Shown: positions 54,065 through 64,000 of the stretch, in pieces
Numbering within the stretch: position 1 is the first letter of the stretch
Layout of the letters: the number at the start of each line of letters is the position of its first letter
Source: Haematococcus lacustris
Taxonomy: Eukaryota > Chlorophyta > Chlorophyceae > Chlamydomonadales > Haematococcaceae
Direction of reading: 5' to 3'
DNA: 64,000 bases
NCBI GenBank assembly: GCA_030144725.1
Contig: JASKMD010000029.1
Coordinates: 16,077,135-16,141,134 of the forward strand
Notes under the pieces: model-generated
What the model saw: the letters and a program-made list of their open reading frames with translations, nothing else
Told to the model about the DNA's origin: nothing
Databases searched by the model: none
Translations under genes and position numbers: made by a program

Positions 54065-54236
54065 TGTTAGTAAGCTTGCCCTCCCGGTGCAGTTGATTTA
54101 AGGCACCGGGATAGTAGGGCGTGTGCCAGCGGCCTAGCCGTAGAGTGTACGAGTGTGACTGCTTGATATAGAGCAGTTGCCAGGCAGAGAACGGCACCAT
54201 GAACTGGTGTCGTCGTCTGCCCGTGCAATCTTAACA
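54065..54236 (+). repeat. Outer 3' LTR of the copia array
   Basis: It is 172 bp, differs from 38933-39104 at four positions, and is preceded by the purine tract gagtgggag. Confidence 0.88.
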
Positions 54237-55202
54237 GCTGCTGCTGGTGCTGGTGCTGGTGCTGCTGCTGGTGCTAGATGGACATGAGGCAGCTGTGTTT
54301 GTGGTCAGATGGTTGTGCATCACAGTTCAAGGGTGCCAAGGCCATTAGGTTGCATTGGCATCTAGCCAATAGGTTTGGGGTGCCTGTGCAATGGTCATAT
54401 GGTGCCACATCGCATTTCAAGAGCACGCATGACTCTGAGGGTGGGGTGTCCAAGAGGGAGTGGAGGGAGCAGATGTTAGTCCATCCTGGGCTGGTGGGGA
54501 AAGTGTGTGGGGCTGCTGTGCTGACTGATTGGGCTAACAAGCATTTTGCTGTGCCATGCCACCACCAGACACCAGTACCAGCCACAAGCAACGAGGCCAC
54601 ATCATGCTTCGGCGCTACCTGGTGCTGGACGACGCTAGGCAAGGCTGATGTAGAGCGCATGCATGATAGTGTGGAGGGGTGCAGGGCAATGCAGCGCATG
54701 GTGTTCACACCCTGACAGGGAGCAGCCTCAATGGGCCATGGCTGCTTGTGCATGCAGCACGTGCATGAGTGTGCCAAGCCTGCCACCACCACCCCACTTG
54801 AGCCCATGCCCATGTTTCAAGACACTGTGAAGGAGGTGAGGGATGACGAAGAGTGTTATGCATTGTTGATGTTGTTCCAACCCGATTTGATGCATGATGA
54901 GGTGTGCTTTGGCAAACTGACCAACACACACTGTGAACGATATCGCATGCACATGGGGTGGAAGAGGCCAAAGGGACGTAGGGTATTGCGTTGTTTGGTG
55001 GTGAGGGAGCTGAGAAGTGAGCAGCAGGAGTTTGAGTATGAGGCGGACGGTTGAAGTTGCTGGTTGTAAGGTGCACGGGGAGTCAATCTGCAGCAGCAAA
55101 AACGGCCCACACTGATCGGCAGCGTACTAATGGCCGAAATTGTGATTGGATGCATGGTGCATGAGAGTCATTACAGCAGCACAACCATCGGCGGGGGTGA
55201 CC
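54237..55202 (+). mobile_element. Family-D DNA transposon, copy D3, right part
   Basis: It begins in ctg/ggtg repeats that continue the CTG array at 38932, then encodes the family-D core. It ends in ggcgggggtgacc at 55190-55202, the complement of the left terminus at 38418. A TGTAA follows its gene at 55065-55069. The 4-bp flanks (aacc on the left, atgt on the right) do not match, so either a flank mutated or the ends come from different copies. Confidence 0.7.
54278..55054 (+). pseudogene. Family-D transposase-like protein, D3 fragment
   Basis: It starts inside the core at MDMRQLCLWSDGCASQ and retains the block deleted from D1: FGVPVQWSYGATSHFK, then HDSEGG. A one-base insertion near 54707 (cacaccctgacag versus cacagctgacag in D1) shifts the frame. 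The rest continues at 54731 with CMQHVHECAKPATTTP to TGA. The N-terminal half is missing, lost in the CTG-repeat region where the copia element inserted. Confidence 0.7.
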
Positions 55203-55571
55203 ATGTAGCTTCCCATCGCCCAACCAGTACAACCACGTAGTATCAATGCCATAGCAACAACACCCAGGAACAGGCGATGTGACTCCATGGCAGTATTGGC
55301 AGTAACGCACAATAGTGCACACACGCAAATCAGTGCACAACTAGCGATTTTGAGGGGGTGCTTTTCAGGGGGCACAATAGTGGTGCTGAACTAGCGATTT
55401 TGAGAGGGCACAATAGTGGTGCACTCCGCATCCAGCAGTTCGCGTTTCTATGATTACTAGCCACCGCCTGCCCAATGCACTGGGCACCTCGACATGATGG
55501 TCACCATCCACACTGCGGAGGTTGTGAAGCCCGAGCCGCACACAATATCTAGGGCACATCCTCACCCCAGG
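55203..55571. other. Spacer between D3 and the armadillo-like gene
   Basis: A ctagcgattttgag..gggcacaatagtggtgc unit is tandemly duplicated at about 55338-55425. The stretch is presumably 3' UTR or flank of the minus-strand gene. It contains no TGTAA on the minus strand. Confidence 0.5.
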
Positions 55572-58500
55572 CTAGAGCTGCTGCCCTGGTTCAACGTTGT
55601 GGTCATCCATTCGTGCCAGTAGCCACCAGGCCATGTGCCTCACGTGCCTGCTGACGTGCGCATCCCACGCCCTCCTGTTGGGCTGCGCCAACACGGCCTC
55701 CAACGCAGTGCTTGCGCGCGAATCCTTCGAGCAAGAGGAGCATCGCCAGGGCACGTTTGGTGCAAGAAGTGTGGACAATATGGTTTTTCTACCTCGGCCT
55801 CACCTTCCACATCAAGTCGAGCAATACCCGTTGACGCGCAACCAGATAGTCGGGCGGCTTCCATGCAACTTGGCCTGCGCACACGACAACGTCGTTTGAC
55901 CGTGTGCTGGCCCCCTCACCTACAGTGGCCTCCGCGCTCTCCTCGTCGCGGAGCGACTTGGCCGAAAGCGCCGCATGATTGGGAGCGTCGTCAAAGTCGT
56001 CGCTCTGCAATGCGTCCATCAGCGAAACGAGTGAAGGCGGCGCGATGCTGTTCAGACTCGTCAAGCTTACAGCCGCCACGCTGGGCTCATCACGACCCGG
56101 GACACTGGACGGTGGAGTTTCCGGCAGCCGTTGCATGCCCGAGTTCGATGCCGCAGGTCGCGCCTGGCCGTACAAGTGTCCTTCAGCCGGCCAAGGCAGC
56201 TGACCCGGTGTCAGCTGTGTTGGGTGACCGGCTGGTACGGTCAATGCAGCAAAGCCTGGTGCATTGCTCAACAAGGTGTGAGGGAGGACAGGCAGGGTCA
56301 GGGAGGAGTGGGCAGGGCCAGGGCCAGAGGCGTGGAAGCTGCTGGGCTCAGGAACAGCCGCGGCCAGCAGGTTATACAAGGCGCCCAGAGCCAAGGCTGT
56401 GAGCTGCTGCAGGTCATGACCACTGAATTGACTGTCAGCCCCGCTGACTCTTGCCCCTGGCCCTGCCTTTTCCACCACCCCAGTGGGTGCCATCCCCAGC
56501 GTGGACTCCCTCATCCCAGTGTGTAGGGATGGAGAAGCTGCGTTCTGCACATTGCCAGCAACAGAGCTGCCGACCTCCTCCCACTGCCCTGCTGCTGCTG
56601 CTGCTGCTGCCGCCGGTGCGGTCCCTTTGGCCTCCTTGGGTGGTGGTGGTGGTGGGCCTGGCACAGCCAAGAGCTGAACCCCACTGAGGCTGAGTTTGTC
56701 GGGCTGCGGATGCGCGTGAGCTGAAGGAGCTGAGCTGTCCAGGGCCCTGGCGCTGGCCTGGTGCTGTCCACAGCGGCACAGAGCCTCGACCAGCAGCGCT
56801 GCCAGGGGCTGGTGGGGTGGGGCCAGCAGGGCAGTCACGGTGTCGGGGCCGCAGGCAGCCAGGTTAGCCACCACGCCCATCAGCAGCAGCTCCAGCCCCC
56901 TCACCGCATCAAGCACCTCCATGGGAAGTCCTGTGCCACCACATGGGGCCAGGCGCCAGGCAGGCAGGTGAAGGTGGGCAAATGCAGGCAGGCAGGTGGG
57001 TGGGCAAGCGGGTAGGCAGGTGAGTGGGCTGACTGGCGGGACACCGGCAAGTCTGGCAGGCTTGTGCAGCTAGTGGCAGCAGATGGACTCATTGCTAGCG
57101 CCCCTGCAGGTGCAGCTAAGCAGCTGTTTCTAGCCAAGATACCCGCATGGGTACAGCCCAGCCAGGCCCTGGCCCAGGCCCCTGCAGCCTTACCTGGCGG
57201 TGCTGCACCCTGCCCCATGCTCTGCACTGCTGCCAGCAGCTCCTGCACTAGCGGCAGCAGCCCAAGATCGAGCAATGCTGTGGCAAGGTCCGGTGCTGCA
57301 GCCAGGTTTTGGAAAGTGCCTGGAGGTAATGGCAACAACAAGGATGTGGCGACAGTAAGAGGAGCTTGGGAAAAGCCAGCAGCAATAGCAATAGCAATAG
57401 CAATAGCAGCAGCAGCAGCAGCAGCAACGCTGTGAACAGTGTTGGAGTCACCCAACCCACACCATTAAATCACAGCCTTGCTCACCGCCTTGCTCACCAG
57501 AGCTACCCAGAGCAGAAGACCGGGCACTCGGCAGAACAAACATGAGGTACTGAGGTGCCTGCCTGAGGTGCCTGCCTGCCTGCCTGAGGTTCCTGCCTGC
57601 CCCCTCAACCACACCTGTTTGCCCCCCTCATCCGCACCTGCTGCTCCCATAGCCCCAGCCAAGGAGACAGCTAGGCTTTGGGAAAACGCAGCGCTCACGA
57701 TCGGTACCTCAGGGGCCGCAGGGGCCTGCACCAACCCCTTGGCCTCCGCCTGACGCTGGGCTGGCCCTTCAACAGACTGCTGCCCTGCCCTAACCCCTGC
57801 CCCTACTGGCGAGTCCGTGCTGCTGTCACGCCTGCCAGTGTCTCCCGCCTCTGCGCCTTCTGCTGGCCTTGCGGTCGGGGCCAAGGGTGGTGGTGACGGC
57901 CGGGGCAGGGCTGATGCCTGAGGCAGCATGGGTGTTGCTCCCAGAGCCACCCCCTCCGCTGCTGCAGGGTTAGGGGAGCGCGGGTCACCTACCACTGGTG
58001 CCTCAGTCAAACCTACTGCTGCACTCAGGGCGGGCAGCTTCAGCGGGCTGCGCTTGGTCTGGGCCATGTTGCCGTCTTGGTCCTTGTGGCAGCCCCCACT
58101 GACCGCATTGCTTCCGCCTTGGGCGGGGGATGCGGCGCCAGCGCCTAGAGAGGGTAGCAGCGGGATTAAAGGCAGGGGCGTCAGGGCCAGGGTGGGCGAG
58201 CGCTGTTGGTAACTTGCGGGGCTGGGTGGGCTTGTGCCAGTCAGCGTGGAGCGGCCGAAACGCGGAGGGGGCGGCGTCAAAGCAGCACAACCGCCGCCTT
58301 CGACCACCCCACGACCTGACAAACGGACTGCGGCCTTAGGCGTGTCGCACACGAGGTATGCCAGCGGCGCAGCGCTGGGGCTGGTGCCCGGGCTGGCACG
58401 ACTGGAGTCGGAGCCTCGGTCAAGGCTGGGCAGCCGCGCGAGAGACGAGAAGCAGAGGCTGCCCTGAAACGGCTGGGAAGGTAGCAGCAGCTCCGCTGGT

Positions 58501-61500
58501 GGCGACTTCGAGCCAGCGAGTGTGACTGGCTGCCGACTTGGATTGCCAGGCGATGAGATGGGGCTCTGCGAAAGGCTGCCACGGTGTTCATCTTGCGTGT
58601 GCTCTGGCGCGCAGTTGGTCGACGGATTTGAAATCTCCGACAACAAAGCCAAGGGCGCAGCTAGCAGGGCCAGGAGTGCAGAAAGGGTTGCGGGAGCGGC
58701 TACCGCGGCTGCGCACTCCGGCTCAAGCGCCAAGTCGGCGAGCGCCACACTGGCAAAAGCGGCGGTCGCAGCAGTAGCTGCCCCCGCGGCTTCCGTCAAA
58801 GCGGGTAGCAAGCCGGGCCAGCCCACGAGTGTGGCGCGCTGGGCAGGAGTCCCGGCGTGAGCCAACACACTAACCAGCGCAGTGGCGGCCTGCTGTGCAT
58901 CTTGGGCTCGACAAGTGAGGAGAGGAGGGAGGGCGGTGGGCGCAGCTGGGGCAGCCAGGGCAGCGGCACATCCCCCAGGGAGTGTGACCAGGAGTGCAAG
59001 GGCTGTGAGGGCCTGCAGGGAAGGGGAGCAAATAAGTGCCCAATGTGGCTGCTGCCTGCCAGACCGCGGTTACGGTGGCAGCCTGTTGTCCAGTAGGCAT
59101 GTTGGCATGGACAGTGTGGTCGTTGGCATCACTGAGCGCTGCAGAATGTGAAAGAACGTCATGCATTATGCACAGTCACGCTTGTGGCTGTGATGCCAGT
59201 GTGCAGCCAGCCCAACTCACTTGCATGCCCAGGCTTGTCCGCATGTCGCCATACACACCCACTAGGTGGAGTGAGGCAGCGCGGGCAGCTTCTTGCAGTT
59301 CCTCCACCGCCCCTACACCCCCGCCACGCCGCCCCCTTTTGCCCTCACCTGCACCGGCCAGGAGTGCGGGTGCCAGGGGCAAGAGGGAGTGTTGGCAGCA
59401 AGACCTTGTTTGGCGCTGAGCATCAAGCTGGCTGGGAGTCAACACGTCTGCATCTGTCAACAGGCAACCACAGCCTAGGGGATAGGGATCTGCCATTGTT
59501 GCTCCATGCGGAGCATTAGCAGAGGCAGGAGGAGGTAAGAGAGCCGGAGGTGAGGGGGGAGAAGGGGTGAGTGAGAGAGTGAAGGCTGTAAAGAGAAGTG
59601 GAGAGAGGATGATAGGGTCAGTAAGAGGGAGCAAGAGGTGGAAGGCAGGAGGACTGGGGAACCAGGAGGCGGGCTCAGAGGGGGTGGGAAGACTGTAAAC
59701 ACAGCAGAGATGGCGGTTGGGTTGACTTGTATCAGGCAAGCTGGGTGGAGGTTTACCGTGTTGTACGCTGCCTTGGAGTGAAGTTAGCTGTACCTGACAT
59801 CTTGAAGTTGCATGTGTGACACAGTGCGGTGCGGTGCGGTGCGGTGTGGTGTGGTGCGGTGCGGTGCGGTGCGGTGCGGTGCGGTGCGGTGCGGTGCGGT
59901 GCGGTGCGGTGCGGCGCGGTGCGGTGCAGTGCGGTGTGGTGACCCACCTGGGCCCCTGATGCTGCCCGCCCGTGCCTGCTGTGAAGCTGTGAGGCTGCTG
60001 GGCAATGCCAAGCCCGCCAGGTCCATAAGGAGTCCCGGCACCCCGCCCTCCTCATCCCCCAGCCTGGCCATCAGGGCCTCCGGCAGCAGGCCTTGCACTG
60101 CCAGGTTGCCTAGGCAGGCGGCGCTCAGCAGGCGCACTGCACTAAAGCGGGCCCGAGTGCCGTGGCGCCGCCCTCGCTGGCACACCCGCCGCAGTGCATG
60201 CAGCGCTAGGGGGTCTGCAGCACATGAGGCCAGGATCGTAGGGGGCCGGGGCCGGGGCCGGGGCCGGGGCCGGGGCCGGGGGCCGGGGCCGGGGCCGGGG
60301 CCGGGGCCGGGGCGGCCGGGGCCGGGGCCGGGGCCGGGGCCGGGGCCGGGGGCCGGGGCCGGGGCCGGGGCCGGCGGGGCCGGGCAGGGGCAGGGGCAGG
60401 GGCAGGGGCAGGGGCAGGGGCAGGGGCAGGGCAGGGGCAGGGGCAGGGGCAGGGGCAGGGGCAGGGGCAGGGGCAGGGGCAGGGGCAGGGGCAGGGGCAG
60501 GGGCAGGGGCAGGGGCAGGGGCAGGGGCAGGGCAGGGGCAGGGGCAGGGGCAGGGGCAGGGGCAGGGGCAGGGGCAGGGGCAGGGGCAGGGGCAGGGGCA
60601 GGGGCAGGGGCAGGGGCAGGGGCAGGGGCAGGGCAGGGGCAGGGGCAGGGGCAGGGGCAGGGGCAGGGGCAGGGGCAGGGGCAGGGGCAGGGGCAGGGGC
60701 AGGGGCAGGGGCAGGGGCAGGGGCAGGGGCAGGGCAGGGCAGGGGCAGGGGCAGGGGCAGGGGCAGGGGCAGGGGCAGGGGCAGGGGCAGGGGCAGGGGC
60801 AGGGGCAGGGGCAGGGCAGGGGCAGGGGCAGGGGCAGGGGCAGGGGCAGGGGCAGGGGCAGGGGCAGGGGCAGGGGCAGGGGCAGGGGCAGGGGCAGGGG
60901 CAGGGGCAGGGGCAGGCAGGGCAGGGGCAGGGCAGGGGCAGGGGCAGGGGCAGGGGCAGGGGCAGGGGCAGGGGCAGGGGCAGGGGCAGGGGCAGGGGCA
61001 GGGGCAGGGGCAGGGGCAGGGGCAGGGGCAGGGGCAGGGGCAGGGGCAGGGGCAGGGCAGGGCAGGGGCAGGGGCAGGGGCAGGGGCAGGGGCAGGGGCA
61101 GGGGCAGGGGCAGGGGCAGGGGCAGGGGCAGGGGCAGGGGCAGGGGCAGGGGCAGGGGCAGGGGCAGGGGCAGGGGCAGGGGCAGGGCAGGGGCAGGGGC
61201 AGGGGCAGGGGCAGGGGCAGGGGCAGGGGCAGGGGCAGGGGCAGGGGCAGGGGCAGGGGCAGGGGCAGGGGCAGGGGCAGGGGCAGGGGCAGGGGCAGGG
61301 CAGGGGCAGGGGCAGGGGCAGGGGCATCCTATGTGTGCTGTATTGGGTTCCAGGACTCGCCTGCTGCCACGCGCTTGGCCCACTGCCTGCAGTCAGGAGC
61401 AGAGCACAGGGCCCACAGCGCCAGCGCAGCGTGAGCTGCCGCGGTGTCCAGCACCCTCTCCCCGCCCCCCGCGCCCCCCAGGCCCCTGCCCGCTCCATGG

Positions 61501-63997
61501 CCTGGGGCAAGCCTGGGGGCCCAGGGGCCAGGCGCTGTGGCGGACGGGGGTGCCAGCCGGGTGGGTCTTCAGGGCTAGGCTGCTGCTGCTGCCACAGCCG
61601 TGGAGGTAGCACGCCAGCAGCTTGACCAGGCAGGTCACGGCCTGGTCCGCATACCTGTGCAGTGGGGGCAGCAGAGGCTGGCAGGGGGCAGGGGGGCAGG
61701 GCGGCAGGGGGCAGGGTGGTAGGGGGGCAGGTGTGCAGGGGTGGTAGGGGGCAGGTGGGCAGGGTGGTAGGGGGGCATGTGGTCAGGGTGGTAGGGGGCC
61801 GGTGGGCAGGGTGGTGGCAGAGGGTGAGCGGCAGGGTCTCCAACAGCTGGTGTCCAGAGCTGAGCCCTGACCTGAAGTGAGGTCCAGGGACGCCGTGGAT
61901 GGCCAGCTGCCCCAGTAGCCCAGCTGCTGCCTCCCGCCAGGTCCACCCCCAGCCCAGCAGCGGCCGGGCTCACGCCTGAGGGCAAGGTGGGGGCAGAGGG
62001 AGGGGGGGGACCTGGGCAGGGGCAGGGCAGGACAGGGAGGAGCAGGGCGGAGGGGCGGGGCTGACACTGGATGGTGTTGGGTGGGGCACATGGGCAAGGT
62101 CGAATGAGGTAGGGGTAAGGTGACGCTGCACTGTGTGGTCCTGCATGAGCTGACAAGGGGCTGCACACCACTGCCTGACAGAATGTGAGCTAACCCTAGC
62201 ACTACACCACCAATGGTCCCTCCTGCCCCCCCCGCCCTTACCCCTGCCCCTGCTGCCCCTCCTGCTGGCCCCTGCTGCCGCCCCTGCTGCCGCCCCTGCT
62301 GCCGCTGCCCCCTCCAATGTCACGGCCGCTGCTGGTGCTGGTGCTCATGCCCTGCTGCCACCCGCTGCGCAAAGCATGGCTGAGCCCCCACAGCCCCGCG
62401 GCAGCACCCACTGATGGTGTCCGGAGCCCACCACTCCACCCAGCCCAGCAGGTCCACCACACAGTCCAGCAGCTGCAGCACGCCCTGCCAGCCCTGGCCT
62501 CGGCCCGGGTCAAGCCCCAGCCCCCACCCAACCCCCTTCCCCTGCCCCTGCCTGCTGGCCCCTCCTCGATTGCCCCCCGTCCCCCCCCCCACTGGGTCAT
62601 GGTGCGCAGGCATCGACTGAGAGCCTAGCCCCCAGGGCATGTTCGGCCTGGCTGGGTCCAGGCCTAGCTGCTGCAGGGGGTTTGGGAGGCAGTGGGTGGA
62701 TGCGGTGAGGGCTGGGTTGATCTGCCGGGAGTGCATCAGGGTAGCAGCTTGCAGGGCCGCCCAGCGCTTGGGGGCCGTGCAGGGCAAGCAGGTGGCTCAG
62801 GCTGCCTGCAGCTAGCCACAGCGGCCATGCGGGCGGCGCGAGTGTGAAGGCCGTGAAAGGGGTCGGGCTGTAGGGCAGCGACACTGCCGGCGGGCAGGCG
62901 GAGCAGGAGGGGAGCAAGCAGCATGAGAAGGGGGAGGGGGGAGGGGGGGAGGGGGAGGGGGGGGAGGGGGGGAGGGGGAGGGGGGGAGGGGGGAGGGGGA
63001 GGGGGAGGGGGAGGGGGAGGGGGGAGGGGGGAGGGGGAGGGGGGGAGGGGGAGGGGGAGGGGGAGGGGGAGGGGGAGGGGGAGGGGGAGGGGGGAGGGGG
63101 GAGGGGGAGGGGGGAGGGGGAGGGGGAGGGGGAGGAGGGGAGGGGGAGGGGGAGGGGGAGGGGGAGGGGGAGGGGGAGGGGGGAGGGGGGAGGGGGAGGG
63201 GGAGGGGGAGGGGGAGGGGGGGAGGGGGAGGGGGAGGGGGAGGGGGAGGGGGAGGGGGAGGGGGGAGGGGGAGGGGGAGGGGGAGGGGGAGGGGGGGAGG
63301 GGGAGGGGGAGGGGCTCCCCTGCCGTACCTCACCTTGGTGAGGGGAGACTCAGCACCAGCTGCAGCAGGGTGGCTAGGGTTGCCGAACCAGCCTGCACGC
63401 ACAGTTCAATGCCACCACTCCTGCCCACCTGCATGATCTGCAGCTCAGCCCACTACTGTGCATGGGAGGACTCCGTCAAGCCTACCCCACAGCACCATAC
63501 GGGCGGACCCTCCCTGGGGGTCAGCTTCATCTGGCTTTAAGCCTCAACGCCTCAACTAACTGTGCATGTGCTACTCAGCAGGATAGAAGACGGCAAGACG
63601 GCGAGTGGCAAAAACTGGGTGGGGCGGACTGCCTTCTCACCTGGCCCAGCACGGCCTTAGACAGCACCGGGTGAGACATGGCGTTGGCTACCAGCGTCGC
63701 CGCGAAGCAACGAGCACGTGCCGCGTGTACCGCCGCCCTTCGCCGGGTGGTAGTAGGTTTTGCATCGTTGGTTGACTTGAACCCAACATCCTCGGCAGCT
63801 GCGTGGTGCGAGGACAGCAGCGCCTTGGCCTCGGTTTTACTGGACGGCGTTTCCTGGCGGAAGGCAGCGCTGAGGGCCGCGAAGACCCTGGGCATGACCA
63901 GGTCTTGGTCCAGCAACAGCGCCTCCAGCCCTACGGGCTCTGTGCTCAAGTTGGCCAGGGCAGCGGCGGCCAGGCACTGCGGGCAAGGGTGGCGCAT
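55572..63997 (-). CDS. Large armadillo-like helical-repeat protein, 5' end outside the window
   Basis: I recognise the fold type but not the orthologue. Exons on the minus strand that I can support: 63641-63997 (CLAAAALANLSTEPVGLEALL), 63334-63428 (GIELCVQAGSATLATLLQL), about 61340-61440 (AHAALALWALCSAPD), 59948-60214 (SAACLGNLAVQGLLPEALM), 59222-about 59490, about 59046-59140, about 57600-59012 (LLPALTEAAGAATAATAAF plus a long Ser/Pro-rich part), 57194-57319 (FQNLAAAPDLATALLDLGLL), 55804-56930 (LELLLMGVVANLAACG) and 55572-55724. Joins in the last part and in the first two are phase-consistent. The repeated A-x-x-N-L-A and L-x-x-L-L patterns are typical of armadillo repeats, which bind proteins. 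Stop is TAG. Exons in the middle (60300-63300) are incomplete because of huge intronic repeats. Confidence 0.6.
59822..59940. repeat. (GCGGT)n pentanucleotide array
   Basis: About 23 units with a few GTGGT variants, lying just downstream (on the gene strand) of exon 59948-60214, in an intron. Confidence 0.93.
60241..60382. repeat. (GGGGCC)n hexanucleotide array, about 22 units
   Basis: Nearly pure GGGGCC on the + strand with a few extra G, in an intron of the minus-strand armadillo-like gene. The transcript therefore carries the GGCCCC strand. Confidence 0.95.
60383..61326. repeat. (GGGGCA)n hexanucleotide array, about 155 units
   Basis: About 940 bp of GGGGCA units broken only by occasional units lacking one G. 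It directly continues the GGGGCC array. All long open frames here are artefacts of the repeat. Confidence 0.95.
62930..63315. repeat. (GGGGGA)n array, about 65 units
   Basis: Purine-only G-rich array in an intron between 63334 and the next downstream exon of the minus-strand gene. On the gene strand it is TCCCCC. Confidence 0.95.
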
Positions 63998-64000
63998 CGA

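Larger units (their letters stand above)
38933..54236 (+). mobile_element. Ty1/copia LTR retrotransposon array, 15.3 kb, nested in D3
   Basis: The layout is LTR, gag-pol unit 1, divergent LTR, gag-pol unit 2 and LTR. The outer LTRs (38933-39104 and 54065-54236) are both 172 bp and differ at four positions by my alignment. The middle LTR (44564-44736, 173 bp) is clearly more diverged. GCTGC flanks both outer ends, as expected for a 5-bp duplication, but this is weak evidence because the site is a CTG repeat. Both units carry internal stops or frameshifts. The purine-rich gagtgggag precedes both the middle and the right LTR. An unrelated 5.1-kb repeat-rich segment sits inside unit 2. Confidence 0.85.

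Noticed and set aside
59812..61843. Very long open frames of 400-550 codons on both strands
   Set aside because: They are produced by hexanucleotide arrays that lack stops in several frames and translate to Gly-Gln, Ala-Pro or Leu-Pro repeats.

Overview
The window looks like nuclear DNA of a green alga, most probably Chlorophyceae (a Haematococcus/volvocalean-type genome). Coding DNA is GC-rich, introns are short to medium GT..AG, most genes are followed by the chlorophycean poly(A) signal TGTAA, and there are very long G/C-rich micro- and minisatellites. The genus is inference; the eukaryotic, intron-rich, transposon-rich nature is seen directly.

Host genes: the terminal exon of a thioredoxin-fold protein (1211-1477, +); a complete six-exon SAP-domain THO1/SARNP-like mRNA-export protein (8862-10218, +); an unrecognised multi-exon gene (18074-22899, +); an RWP-RK transcription factor (27724-30826, +); and a large armadillo-like gene whose 5' end lies beyond the right edge (55572-63997, -). 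Introns of the last and third genes carry huge hexanucleotide arrays.

Mobile DNA fills the rest. (a) Relics of a Fanzor (eukaryotic TnpB-like, RNA-guided RuvC nuclease family) occur three times: copy A is split into 1935-2826 and 8303-8573, and copies B (16320-17830, -) and C (15395-15872, -) lie in tandem. (b) A hAT-like DNA transposon occurs as a tail-to-tail inverted pair (2827-8302) that splits Fanzor copy A, and as a cleanly bounded element (11621-14917) with a 17-bp terminal repeat and 7-bp target duplication. A tRNA-derived SINE sits exactly on the start codon of one copy. (c) A second DNA-transposon family (here called family D), with 5'-GGTCACCCC termini, 4-bp target duplications and a WSDGC..QFKG signature, has two bounded copies (23887-26979; 34313-37792). 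A third copy is split (38418-38932 and 54237-55202). (d) That third copy is split by a 15.3-kb Ty1/copia array (38933-54236): LTR, gag-pol unit, divergent LTR, second broken gag-pol unit, LTR. The second unit itself holds a 5.1-kb insert made largely of tandem repeats.

The layers date each other: Fanzor A, then hAT-like insertion, then SINE; family-D copy 3, then copia, then repeat-rich insert. Several inactivating stop codons in the transposons are CAG-to-TAG changes, which suggests C-to-T decay of CHG-context cytosines rather than an altered genetic code.
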